This document shows positions 25,080 to 34,001 of a DNA stretch of 64,000 nucleotides, one piece after another. Source of the DNA: Saprospiraceae bacterium (GTDB lineage: Bacteria; Bacteroidota; Bacteroidia; Chitinophagales; Saprospiraceae). The DNA lies in contig JAWKLJ010000001.1 in assembly GCA_041392805.1 (NCBI GenBank), positions 3,844,001 through 3,908,000 on the forward strand. The letters run 5' to 3'. Position numbers and translations under genes: made by a program. Each line of letters starts with the position of its first letter. Position 1 is the stretch's first letter. The notes beneath the pieces were generated by a model. It did no database searches. It had not been told where the DNA came from and saw only the letters and a program-made list of their open reading frames with translations.

Positions 25080-26741
25080 ATGAAAGCACTAATGCGAAAG
25101 CAAGTTAAACACTTCGTTTTATTGGTCAATCTTTTTCTATTAGCCGTTGTGGGTTTTGGTCAATCCATTGAAGAATTAGAAAAACAGTTGAAGGAAGCTA
25201 ATGCAACTAAAGATAAAATGTACCTCAACTACCAGCTGGGGGAAGCTTATCTCCGATCCAATACGGAGAAAGCCCTTACTCATGCCAAAAATGCACATGC
25301 GCAGGCCAATGAGCTTAAAAATAACAATATGGCAGCTACTTCTGCCTATCTGATGGCGCAAATCTATGAACGTGACCGCAACACGCGCAATATGGAGGTC
25401 TGGCTTAAAAGTGCCACTCAATACGCAAAAGCAGCAGGTGACGCTGATATGATTATTAAAAGTGTAGACAAACGCAGCCAGCTAGCTACCAAGGAGCGCA
25501 ATTATCGCCGAGCATACGAAATCAACCAAGAGGCCTTTTCTTATTTTAGCCAGAAAGGAACAAGTATGGGCGATTTGGAGCAGAAATTTGAAATGCAAAA
25601 AAGCCAGCTAGAAAGGGAAAAGGCCAATCTTGAAAAAGAGAAGATCAACTTAGAATCTAGTATTCAAAGCCTTCGGGTGGAAATGGACCAAGTGGATGCA
25701 GATAAAAGCAAATTAGAGGTTAAGCAGAAGCAATTGTTGCAGGCCAATGAACAAAAAGCAAGTGAGATATCTGAGAAAGAAAAAGAATTGGTCAATATTT
25801 CAAAAGAAAAGGAACAAGCAGAAAGAACGGCGGAAAAGCGTGCTGTAGAAATAGACAAATTGAGTGAAGAGGCCGCCAAAGTTGAACTCGTACTCCAGGA
25901 AAAAGAAAATGACTTGATGCGGGCTGAACTTATTGCCAAAGAGAGTGAAAATGTACGTAACCTTTCCTTTGTTACAGCAGGGGGTATCTTTTTGGTTGCA
26001 CTGCTTTTTTACAGCCGATACCGAGCCAAACGCAAAGCCAATATATCTCTGGAAGAAAAAAACAAAATTATTGAAAACGAGCGACAGCGTTCGGATGAAT
26101 TACTACTCAATATTTTACCAGAATCTATTGCGGCTGAGCTCAAAACAAGTGGCAAAGCGCGTGCGCGCCGATTTGATGAAGTCACGGTTCTGTTTACCGA
26201 TTTTAAAAATTTTACCCGGATCTCTGAACTAATGAGTCCGGAGGAATTAGTTGAAGAATTAGATAGGTGTTTTAAAGCTTTTGATTTTATTATTGGACAA
26301 TATCCTGATATTGAAAAAATCAAAACGATTGGTGATGCCTATATGTGTGCTGCTGGATTATCAGATCGCCGCACCTTGCCAAATAGTCTGGTAAAAGCAG
26401 CACTTGAAATGCAGGAATTCCTGGATGAACAAAAACAGGAACGGATGCGAATTGGCAAACCTTTTTTCGAGGCCCGAATTGGTATACATACGGGGCCGGT
26501 AGTAGCAGGAGTGGTGGGCGTTAAGAAATTTGCTTATGACATCTGGGGAGATACGGTAAATACCGCTTCCAGGGTAGAATCTAATAGTGAATCTGGCCGT
26601 GTGAATATTTCTGAAACGACCTACAACCTGGTACGCTATAAATTTGAGTGTGAATATCGAGGTAAAGTCGAAGCCAAAAACAAAGGCCAGATTGGGATGT
26701 ACTTTGTCAATCGGGAATTACAAGGTGCTTTGGTTAGTTAA
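25080..26741 (+). CDS. Membrane-bound class III adenylate cyclase with TPR-like sensor
   Basis: Makes cAMP from ATP. The protein (about 553 residues from ATG 25080; 25092 is also possible) has a signal peptide (HFVLLVNLFLLAVVGFGQ) and a helical TPR-like periplasmic region. A long glutamate/lysine coiled coil follows, then a transmembrane helix (FVTAGGIFLVALLFYSRY) and a class III cyclase domain. Metal-binding Asp residues are in VLFTDFKNF and IGDAYMC. The Lys in EKIKTIGD and Asp in FAYDIWGDTVN select adenine, and NTASR holds the transition-state Arg. The TTG-initiated extension from 24999 is rejected because it overlaps repeat A5. Confidence 0.9.
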   Translation: MKALMRKQVKHFVLLVNLFLLAVVGFGQSIEELEKQLKEANATKDKMYLNYQLGEAYLRSNTEKALTHAKNAHAQANELKNNNMAATSAYLMAQIYERDRNTRNMEVWLKSATQYAKAAGDADMIIKSVDKRSQLATKERNYRRAYEINQEAFSYFSQKGTSMGDLEQKFEMQKSQLEREKANLEKEKINLESSIQSLRVEMDQVDADKSKLEVKQKQLLQANEQKASEISEKEKELVNISKEKEQAERTAEKRAVEIDKLSEEAAKVELVLQEKENDLMRAELIAKESENVRNLSFVTAGGIFLVALLFYSRYRAKRKANISLEEKNKIIENERQRSDELLLNILPESIAAELKTSGKARARRFDEVTVLFTDFKNFTRISELMSPEELVEELDRCFKAFDFIIGQYPDIEKIKTIGDAYMCAAGLSDRRTLPNSLVKAALEMQEFLDEQKQERMRIGKPFFEARIGIHTGPVVAGVVGVKKFAYDIWGDTVNTASRVESNSESGRVNISETTYNLVRYKFECEYRGKVEAKNKGQIGMYFVNRELQGALVS

Positions 26742-26819
26742 AGGCAAAACTTCCACTGGAGAAATATTGTTGTATACAGGTCTTTATCTTTTATTTTTTA
26801 TCCTGAAAAATACTGTTTT

Positions 26820-28844
26820 GTGAGCTTTGAACTCATTTCTCCATTTCAACCAACCGGGGATCAGCCCCAAGCTATCAGACAATTAGTACAAGGCATTGAA
26901 GCTGGGGATAAGGCACAAGTATTACTTGGTGTGACGGGGTCTGGTAAAACCTTTACCATTGCCAATATGATCGCTCAGCTAAACCGGCCCACCCTGATCC
27001 TTACCCACAATAAGACCCTTACAGCACAATTGTATGGAGAATTTAAATCCTTTTTCCCTAATAATGCAGTAGAGTACTTTGTCTCCTATTATGATTATTA
27101 TCAACCCGAGGCTTATATTTCTGTGACGGATACCTTCATAGAGAAGGACCTTCAGATCAATGAGGAGGTGGATAAATTGCGACTGAGAGCCACTTCTTCT
27201 TTACTTTCGGGGCGTCGGGATATCATCATTGTGGCTTCCGTGTCCTGTATTTATGGTATGGGCAATCCAGAGGATTACAAGAGTAGCATCATTCGCATCC
27301 AAAAAGGACAAAACCTTTCCAGAAATAATTTTTTGTACAGTCTGGTGGAAAGTCTTTATTCAAGAACGGAAACAGACTTCAAGCGCGCAACATTCAGGGT
27401 GAGGGGCGATACAGTGGATATTAATCTGCCCTATGTTGATTATGGTTATCGGATAACTTTTTTTGGAGATGAGATAGAGGAGATTGAACGCTTGGAAATC
27501 GAGTCGGGGAAACGAATTGAAAGTATGGAAAATGCAGCCATTTTTCCTGCCAATCTCTACGTTGCTCCTAAAGAACGTCTCCACCAGATAATTAGAGAAA
27601 TAGAAGATGAATTGCACGAGCAAGAAAAATATTTTGAGCGTGAACGGCGATTGCAAGAGGCCAAGCGTATTCGCGAGCGCACTACTTTCGACCTAGAGAT
27701 GATCCGAGAGTTGGGGTATTGCAGTGGGGTAGAAAATTATTCTCGTTTTTTTGATGGTCGTATCCAGGGTACTCGTCCGTTCTGTCTGTTGGACTATTTC
27801 CCGGAAGACTTCCTGATGGTGGTGGATGAAAGCCATGTGACGCTTCCGCAGGTACGGGGAATGTTTGGTGGCGATAGGGCGCGGAAGCTTAGTTTGGTTA
27901 ATTACGGTTTTCGATTGCCGTCAGCGATGGATAATCGCCCGCTCAATTTCACGGAATTTGAAAGTATTATTCACCAAGCTGTATTCGTCAGTGCTACGCC
28001 GAGCCAATATGAATTGGAACAAACTGGCGGGCTGATTGTAGAGCAGTTAATTCGCCCAACGGGCTTGCTTGACCCCCCTATTGATGTCCGTCCGAGTATT
28101 AATCAAATTGACGATTTATTAGAAGAGATAGATGAACGGGTTAAGAAGCGTGAACGCGTTCTGGTTACGACCCTCACAAAGCGGATGGCTGAAGAGCTCA
28201 CCAAATACCTGACGAAGCTCAGTGTAAAGGTCCGCTATATCCACTCTGAAGTGGACACCATGGAACGCGTGGAAATTCTCCGCGATCTTCGCCTCGGCGC
28301 CTTTGACGTCTTGATCGGTGTCAACCTGCTCAGAGAGGGGCTTGACTTACCCGAGGTCTCGCTGGTGGCTATCCTCGATGCCGACAAGGAGGGCTTTTTG
28401 CGCAACGACCGATCGCTTACCCAAACAGCGGGACGTGCCGCCCGTAACGCTAATGGTTTGGTTATATTCTACGCGGATAAGGTTACAGATTCTATGCGTC
28501 GGACCATCGATGAAACCAATCGCCGCCGCAGCATTCAGATGGAATACAATGAAAAACATGGGATTATTCCAAGGACCGTCACTAAATCCAGGGAAGAAAT
28601 TCTCAATCAAGGCTCAATTCTTGACATCCGTGGTGGTCAACCGAATGCCTATATCGAGAATGATAAGCCAAGTCTTGCTGCAGATCCGCTCATTGGCTAC
28701 CTGACCCGTGAACAAATTGAAAAAATGGTTGAATTGACGGATAGCAAAATGAAAAAGGCAGCAAAAGAACTTGATTTTATTTCAGCTGCACAATTGCGAG
28801 ATGAACTGTTTGCCTTAAAGGAACAATTGAAGCGATCGGCCTAA
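26820..28844 (+). CDS. uvrB: Excinuclease ABC subunit B
   Basis: The DNA-damage recognition helicase subunit of nucleotide excision repair. The 674-residue protein has Walker A LGVTGSGKTFT near residue 38, the beta-hairpin YYDYYQPEAYI near 93 that inserts into DNA, the DESHVTLPQ helicase motif II, the C-terminal helicase motifs (INLLREGLDLPEV-like, TAGRAARN) and a terminal UVR domain (KMKKAAKELDFISAAQLRDEL) that contacts UvrC. The start is GTG at 26820 (MSFELISPFQPTGDQPQ). It is a single gene. Confidence 0.97.
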   Translation: MSFELISPFQPTGDQPQAIRQLVQGIEAGDKAQVLLGVTGSGKTFTIANMIAQLNRPTLILTHNKTLTAQLYGEFKSFFPNNAVEYFVSYYDYYQPEAYISVTDTFIEKDLQINEEVDKLRLRATSSLLSGRRDIIIVASVSCIYGMGNPEDYKSSIIRIQKGQNLSRNNFLYSLVESLYSRTETDFKRATFRVRGDTVDINLPYVDYGYRITFFGDEIEEIERLEIESGKRIESMENAAIFPANLYVAPKERLHQIIREIEDELHEQEKYFERERRLQEAKRIRERTTFDLEMIRELGYCSGVENYSRFFDGRIQGTRPFCLLDYFPEDFLMVVDESHVTLPQVRGMFGGDRARKLSLVNYGFRLPSAMDNRPLNFTEFESIIHQAVFVSATPSQYELEQTGGLIVEQLIRPTGLLDPPIDVRPSINQIDDLLEEIDERVKKRERVLVTTLTKRMAEELTKYLTKLSVKVRYIHSEVDTMERVEILRDLRLGAFDVLIGVNLLREGLDLPEVSLVAILDADKEGFLRNDRSLTQTAGRAARNANGLVIFYADKVTDSMRRTIDETNRRRSIQMEYNEKHGIIPRTVTKSREEILNQGSILDIRGGQPNAYIENDKPSLAADPLIGYLTREQIEKMVELTDSKMKKAAKELDFISAAQLRDELFALKEQLKRSA

Positions 28845-28901
28845 TGTAAAAGGTATTATCCGAGTAATAAAAGTTAGGAAGAGATTCCTTAACTTTCCCG
28901 C

Positions 28902-29696
28902 ATGGAAAACGAAAACGAATTAGAACTACCGGAAATACTGGAACCTCATCGAGAAAAGCTTATCTCCTCCCTCCAACATTTCATTGAAATGATCCCGACA
29001 GAAGACAAGCCCTTGAAGGCTTGGCAAAGTCGTTTTGGAGGGAATCCCTATTTACCAAAAGATACACCATTCCCTACAACGGAAAGTGGAGAAGCGCTGT
29101 TTTTTCTCGGACAGATTAACTTTGCTGAAGCACCTGAGTTGGAGCCTTTTCCGGCAGCAGGAATCTTGCAATTTTATATTTTGGATGACCAAAATTATGG
29201 ATTAGATTCCGAAAACCCCTTACTTCAAGATGGTTTTAGGGTGTTATATTTCCCAGACGTTATTTTGGATGAATCTCAGTTAATCACAGATTTTTCCTTC
29301 CTTCGTACATATGGTGATCTGCCCGTTTATCCCGGCGAGTGCTTTGGGATGGATTTAGTCAATACCAAAGAACTTGTTCCTGTCGAAGATTATCAATTTG
29401 AGAAAAGAATGGGTGCCGATTTTTTCGAACAATTTGGCGAAGAACAATGGGCCGTTTACGAGTTGTATCACAACTCCGTTGCTTCGGATGGCCACAAAAT
29501 AGGCGGATATGCTCATTTCGCCCAAGAAGATCCGCGCAAGGCTGAGAATCCCTACCTTTTGCTTTGCCAATTTGACACCGATAACGATATCGAAAGCATG
29601 TGGGGGGATATGGGTACGGCTCATTTCTTTATTAAAGAAGAAGACTTGCGGCAAAAAGATTTTTCCAAAGTTTGGTTTCATTGGGACTGTTACTAA
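28902..29696 (+). CDS. DUF1963 (YwqG-like) protein
   Basis: A 264-residue cytosolic protein of the DUF1963 family. Typical segments are SRFGGNPYLPKDTPFPTTES near residue 44, LFFLGQINFAE near 67, LQFYI near 92 and a late HKIGGYAHFAQEDPR. The function of the family is unknown to me. A short hairpin (GTTAGGAA...TTCCTTAAC, 28874-28895) precedes the ATG and could be a weak end for uvrB transcripts. Confidence 0.85.
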   Translation: MENENELELPEILEPHREKLISSLQHFIEMIPTEDKPLKAWQSRFGGNPYLPKDTPFPTTESGEALFFLGQINFAEAPELEPFPAAGILQFYILDDQNYGLDSENPLLQDGFRVLYFPDVILDESQLITDFSFLRTYGDLPVYPGECFGMDLVNTKELVPVEDYQFEKRMGADFFEQFGEEQWAVYELYHNSVASDGHKIGGYAHFAQEDPRKAENPYLLLCQFDTDNDIESMWGDMGTAHFFIKEEDLRQKDFSKVWFHWDCY

Positions 29697-30022
29697 GTGG
29701 ACTTTGGACGTTCAGGGTTTCAAAGATGGGGAAGTTGGGAAGTGGAAAGTTAGAAATTGGGAATTGGGAGGTCTAGATGTTGTGCAACCCTTGTCGAATA
29801 AGTTTGTCTATAGGCATAGAAACTTGTTTCTTAAGTAGGATGGGCACCCATCTAAGCCTGGACAAAATCGGAAGTACGAAATGAGAAGTCGGAAATGCTA
29901 CACCATGGAACGCTTGAAAGATTCCCTTTCCGAATTCTGCCTTTCTATCCACTGCCTCGTCCAGCCTTAGAAGAGTCGCCGGTAGGATTAGTTAAAGATT
30001 GTGAGATAGACTGTATTTGGAC
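29697..30022. other. Non-coding gap with a decayed family-B-like fragment
   Basis: About 325 bases without a gene. The first 90 bases begin GGACTTTGGACG and continue with GGGAAGTTGGGAAGTGGAAAG, which resembles the interior of elements B1 and B2. No matching right terminal repeat or target duplication is visible, so this looks like a degraded copy. A second purine-rich patch around 29870-29900 (GGAAGTACG...GAAGTCGGAAATG) may be part of the same remnant. The promoter of the sigma operon must lie in the last 100 bases, but no clear TAnnTTTG element was found. Confidence 0.4.
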
Positions 30023-30628
30023 ATGATACCAAAAAGGAAAATCAGCTCAACATCAAAACCCGAGTTAAAAAAGTTGGATTACACAAGCACACACCGGGAT
30101 ATCGTTGAGGAATGTAAACAGGGAAATCGCCAAGCTCAATTTGAGCTCTATCGACTCTATGCCAAAAGCATGTTCAATGTTTGTTTGCGCATGGTCGGAA
30201 GAGAAAGTGACGCAGAGGATCTCTTACAAAATTCCTTCATCGATGTTTTTTCAAAGTTGCATACTTTTCGTTACCAGTCTTCTATTGGAGCCTGGATTAA
30301 GCGAATTGTGGTGAACAACTGTATCAATTTCCTTAAACGGAAGCGAATATTTTTTGAAGACCTTGGACAGGTATTGGATTACGACTTAGCTCCGGAAACG
30401 GAGGAACTAAGCGGATCAATCGATGTAGAGGCGATAAAGCGTGCGCTTTTTCAGTTACCTGATGGCTACCGTGCTGTTTTCTCGCTCTATTCTATCGAGG
30501 GCTATGACCATAAGGAGATCGCCCAGATTTTGAATGTGACGGAAGCCACCTCCAAGTCTCAGTACAGCAGAGCGAGAAAAAAGTTGAAAGAATTATTGAA
30601 AAACAAATCATTGATGTCAAATCTTTAA
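30023..30628 (+). CDS. ECF-type RNA polymerase sigma factor
   Basis: A sigma-70 family factor of about 201 residues. Region 2 includes IVEECKQGNRQAQFELYRLYAKSMFNVCLRM and SDAEDLLQNSFIDVF. Region 4 includes LPDGYRAVFSLYSIEGYDHKEIAQILNVTEATSKSQYSRARKKLKELL. A basic 25-residue tail precedes region 2. The ATG at 30023 is preferred to a TTG two codons upstream. The next gene starts 4 bases after its stop and encodes a membrane protein of anti-sigma type, so the three genes 30023-32307 form one operon. Confidence 0.93.
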   Translation: MIPKRKISSTSKPELKKLDYTSTHRDIVEECKQGNRQAQFELYRLYAKSMFNVCLRMVGRESDAEDLLQNSFIDVFSKLHTFRYQSSIGAWIKRIVVNNCINFLKRKRIFFEDLGQVLDYDLAPETEELSGSIDVEAIKRALFQLPDGYRAVFSLYSIEGYDHKEIAQILNVTEATSKSQYSRARKKLKELLKNKSLMSNL

Positions 30629-30632
30629 GACT

Positions 30633-31202
30633 ATGCAACAAGATAGCTTGGAAAAATTTATCCAAGACCACCGAGAAGCATTCGATGATGCTTACCCCAG
30701 TTTAAGAAGTTGGGCGGTCATTGAGCAGTCTTTAACCGAGGAAAAGGTAAAACAATTGACTAGTCGACGCTTATTAAAGATAGCGGCTGCTGTTTTGATG
30801 ATCTTTACGGCCGGTGGTTTGATAGGCAGTTACCTAACACAAACACAGCATGAAAAAGCCAATGTATTGGCTGATTTTCTGCCCGACATTTCTCCAGAAT
30901 TAGTCGAATTAGAAAAACATTACTTGGATCAGATAGCGCAAAAGTCTGCTCAATTGGCAAGTTTTCCGCAGGATAAAGAAGTCATAGATGATTTGCAAAT
31001 AATTGACCAAGCGATGGATGAATTGCGGATTGAATTGGAGGTCGCACCCCGAGGGGCAGAAGAACAAATTGTTACCACATTAATTAGGAGTTACCAGATC
31101 AAGGTACAAATTTTGGAACGAGTGCTAGCGCGTATTGGCACAGATAATCCGGTATCGCAGCCAGCAGTAAAACACAAAACAAACAATGAAGTTAGTATAT
31201 AA
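30633..31202 (+). CDS. Putative anti-sigma factor, single-pass membrane protein
   Basis: A 189-residue protein directly after an ECF sigma gene. Residues 1-45 (LEKFIQDHREAFDDAYPSLRSW) are acidic and probably cytosolic, where they could bind the sigma factor. One transmembrane helix follows (LLKIAAAVLMIFTAGGLIGSYL), then a helical periplasmic domain with coiled-coil character. The layout is that of Bacteroidota anti-sigma proteins, without a recognisable zinc-binding ZAS motif. Its end overlaps the next gene by 17 bases, pointing to translational coupling. Confidence 0.72.
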   Translation: MQQDSLEKFIQDHREAFDDAYPSLRSWAVIEQSLTEEKVKQLTSRRLLKIAAAVLMIFTAGGLIGSYLTQTQHEKANVLADFLPDISPELVELEKHYLDQIAQKSAQLASFPQDKEVIDDLQIIDQAMDELRIELEVAPRGAEEQIVTTLIRSYQIKVQILERVLARIGTDNPVSQPAVKHKTNNEVSI

Positions 31203-32307
31203 GTTTTGTTGGCTTTTTCTCATTGTCCTCTTAGGTGCAGCAAGTGTGCCATCTAGTGAAGGGCGTCGGGAATTCACCAAAACAATTAAAAAAGAATTTG
31301 ATATTAGCAAAGATGGTACGGTAGGAATCCTGACCAAATATGGAAAAGTAGACGTTAAGATATGGGAACGCAATCGAGTGAAGGTAGAAGTACAAATTAT
31401 CGTACGAACACTGAATGAAACTTCTGCCCAGGAAGTATTTAAGCGAATCAATGTTGATTTTTCAAATTACAACAACTATGTCAAGGCTGTCACGAATATC
31501 AATACCAACAAAGAATGGTGGTCTGGATGGGGCGATAATAAGACCGACTACACGATTAATTATGAGGTATATATGCCCGCTACCAATCGGCTGGAACTAG
31601 AAACAAAACACTGCGACGTTTTAGTTGGAAATTTGAATGAAGGAGCTATGGTTGATATGAAATACGGCAATTTCAAATTTGAAGGCTTAGCAGAAGAAAC
31701 GGAATTGAACCTGACTTTTTGTAACGGCCAAATCGAGAAAGCCAAACACATTAATGCGGTATTAAGCCATTGCACTTTAAAGCTACTAACCGTGGCAGAA
31801 GCGGATATTTCATCAAGGTATTCCAACTTATCTATTGAAAAGGCAGGAGATGTAAGAGTTGATTCGAAATATGATAATTATAAGCTGGGAGAGGTCGCCA
31901 ATTTCAGGAATAGTGGCCAGTATGATAATATAGAGATTTTGGGGGCTTCAAATGTTTTTATCGATTCTAAATATTCAAACATTATAGCTGATCATATTCA
32001 AAACCAGCTGGATGTCGAATTAGAGCATGGTGGTATCATTGTGGCCAGGCTGGCTAAAGGTTTTTCGGGCGTTAACTTACTGGGGCGCTTCACGGATTTT
32101 CAGCTGGGCATAGAGTCGGGCGCCAAGTATACCCTGGATGCATCGGCTGATTATGCCGGTATCGGATACCCTCAAGGCTTAAATGTAACCTATGAGAAAG
32201 CAAAGTCGACCACCCATGAAGTCATGGGGCACCAAGGAGGCACAACTGGCGCAGGCCTGATCAAAGCACGCTTGAATTATGGCGCCTTGAAGATGAGACA
32301 GAACTAA
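31186..32307 (+). CDS. Exported beta-helix-like protein (DUF4097-type)
   Basis: A 373-residue secreted protein. A signal peptide (FCWLFLIVLLGAASVPSS) is followed by short repeated strands with a regular pattern (VDVKIWERNRVKVEV, DVLVGNLNEGAMVDMKYGNF, ADISSRYSNLSIEKAGDVRVDSKYDNYKL, NVFIDSKYSNI). These look like a right-handed beta-helix of the DUF4097 adhesin-like group. It is the last gene of the sigma/anti-sigma operon and probably an envelope stress or surface protein. No catalytic motif is visible. A good terminator follows at 32347. Confidence 0.72.
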   Translation: MKLVYKFCWLFLIVLLGAASVPSSEGRREFTKTIKKEFDISKDGTVGILTKYGKVDVKIWERNRVKVEVQIIVRTLNETSAQEVFKRINVDFSNYNNYVKAVTNINTNKEWWSGWGDNKTDYTINYEVYMPATNRLELETKHCDVLVGNLNEGAMVDMKYGNFKFEGLAEETELNLTFCNGQIEKAKHINAVLSHCTLKLLTVAEADISSRYSNLSIEKAGDVRVDSKYDNYKLGEVANFRNSGQYDNIEILGASNVFIDSKYSNIIADHIQNQLDVELEHGGIIVARLAKGFSGVNLLGRFTDFQLGIESGAKYTLDASADYAGIGYPQGLNVTYEKAKSTTHEVMGHQGGTTGAGLIKARLNYGALKMRQN

Positions 32308-32346
32308 AAAAAAATTTTTATACTAATCCAATTTTATACTAAGGTA

Positions 32347-32380
32347 AGCCACTCGTCATGACGGGTGGTTTTTATTTTTT
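32347..32380 (+). terminator. Rho-independent terminator
   Basis: The stem CCACTCGTC/GACGGGTGG with a CATG centre (32349-32368) is followed by TTTTTATTTTTT. It ends the sigma/anti-sigma/DUF4097 operon 40 bases after the last stop codon. Confidence 0.85.
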
Positions 32381-32438
32381 GTGCACTTTGCAAAGAATTC
32401 CTATCTTACCCAAAGCTTTATACCCTTAAAATTAAAGT

Positions 32439-33845
32439 ATGACAGTACAATTTTGTGGGGCGGCCCGAGAAGTAACGGGCAGTGCTCATTTGATAACATT
32501 GGACGATGGCTATAAAATTCTGCTAGATTGTGGATTATACCAGGGTTACAGTGCCGATATGAAAAATTTCAATGAAACGTGGTTATTTAAACCCGAGGAA
32601 ATTGATTGTCTTATCCTTTCTCATGCGCACATCGATCATTCTGGACGTATTCCCAAGTTGGTAAAAGATGGTTTTTCCGGTTGTATTCACAGTACGCATG
32701 CCACGCGTAGTTTGTGTGCCATCATGCTCTTAGATAGTGCTTTGATTCAGGTGCGGGATGCGGAGTTTTACAATAAAAGGGCACTTAAGAAGAAAAAGAA
32801 GTTTGAGGCTCGGGTGCCGCTGTATACCAGTGAGCATGTTGGGCAGGCCATGAAGCAATTCATTACCTATGGCTATGATCGCTGGTTTCAAATTCGGGAT
32901 GGCGTGGAGGTGCTGTTTAAAGATGCAGGACATATTTTAGGGAGTGCTAGTGTCACCTTGCGTATTCGTGAAAAAGGCCGTACCCGTTTGATTGGATTTT
33001 CAGGAGACATTGGTCGGCCTAATCGCCCCATTTTACGGGACCCAGTACCCATGCCAGAAGTTGAATACCTCATTTGCGAATCCACATATGGAGATAAAGA
33101 CCATTTGGCAGGTCCATCGGAAATGGAACATTTTTTAGACATCATCACCAAAACCTGTATAGAGAAAAAAGGTAAACTTTTGATTCCTGCCTTTAGTGTA
33201 GGGAGAACACAAGAGATTGTCTATATGCTGGATCAATTAGAATCAGCAGGAAAACTGCCGCACATTAATGTCTATGTTGATAGCCCTTTAGCTGTTAATG
33301 CTACCATTGTTTTTGGTTCGCATCCAGAATGTTTTGATAATCAACTAAATGAATACATGCTCACGGATGAAAATCCCTTTGGCTTTAATAGATTGAGTTA
33401 TATAAAAGAGGTAGAAGGGTCCAAGGCCTTAAACAGCACCAATGAAGCTTGTATCATCATCAGTGCCTCAGGTATGATGAATGCTGGTCGGGTAAAACAT
33501 CATTTATACAACAGTATAGACCACAAAAAGAACACGATCCTCATTGTGGGCTATTGTACGCCCGAAACGCCTGGGGGCAAACTTCGTGAAGGCGCCACGG
33601 AGCTCAAGTTATTTGGGGAATTAAAGCCGGTGCTTGCTGATATTGAAATCATGGATTCCTTCTCTGCGCATGCCGATCGCAAGGAGATGCTTGGTTTTAT
33701 AGATAACCAGAAAGGTCGGCTGAAAAAACTATTTTTAGTACATGGTGTCTATGATCGACAAGAGAAGTTCAAGGAGATGCTTGATGAAAATGGTTTCCAG
33801 CAGGTGGAGATTCCCCGGTTAGGGCAGGTTTTTGAATTAAAATAA
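32439..33845 (+). CDS. Metallo-beta-lactamase/beta-CASP RNA nuclease family protein
   Basis: A 468-residue member of the CPSF-73-like bacterial beta-CASP family, likely a zinc-dependent RNA endo/exonuclease in the cytoplasm. The motif 2 metal site is SHAHIDHSGRIPKL near residue 61. Further metal ligands are in KDAGHILGSASV and FSGDIGR. The beta-CASP and C-terminal motifs include LLIPAFSVGRTQEIVYML, IIISASGMMNAGRVKHHL and SFSAHADRKEML. Length and motif order match the YSH1-like family common in Bacteroidota. The RNA target is unknown. Confidence 0.92.
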   Translation: MTVQFCGAAREVTGSAHLITLDDGYKILLDCGLYQGYSADMKNFNETWLFKPEEIDCLILSHAHIDHSGRIPKLVKDGFSGCIHSTHATRSLCAIMLLDSALIQVRDAEFYNKRALKKKKKFEARVPLYTSEHVGQAMKQFITYGYDRWFQIRDGVEVLFKDAGHILGSASVTLRIREKGRTRLIGFSGDIGRPNRPILRDPVPMPEVEYLICESTYGDKDHLAGPSEMEHFLDIITKTCIEKKGKLLIPAFSVGRTQEIVYMLDQLESAGKLPHINVYVDSPLAVNATIVFGSHPECFDNQLNEYMLTDENPFGFNRLSYIKEVEGSKALNSTNEACIIISASGMMNAGRVKHHLYNSIDHKKNTILIVGYCTPETPGGKLREGATELKLFGELKPVLADIEIMDSFSAHADRKEMLGFIDNQKGRLKKLFLVHGVYDRQEKFKEMLDENGFQQVEIPRLGQVFELK

Positions 33846-33927
33846 ACGGCGTAAGGGATGAAACGTTAAGCGGTTGTCTAAGAAAACACGCTCCAGCGGA
33901 CATTTAATAACTTATACATATACATGA

Positions 33928-33968
33928 AGAAGTACCAAATCTAAAAACAGTAAAGATTTGGTACTTCT
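33928..33968. terminator. Perfect 15-bp hairpin between convergent genes
   Basis: AGAAGTACCAAATCT at 33928-33942 and its exact complement AGATTTGGTACTTCT at 33954-33968 form a 15-bp stem with an 11-base loop (AAAAACAGTAA). It sits between the converging beta-CASP and exonuclease-like genes and could stop both transcripts or stabilise their 3' ends. There is no T-run on either strand, so it is not a canonical intrinsic terminator. Confidence 0.5.
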
Positions 33969-34001
33969 AAACAATCAATTCGAGTTTAACGCAAGATTGC
34001 G

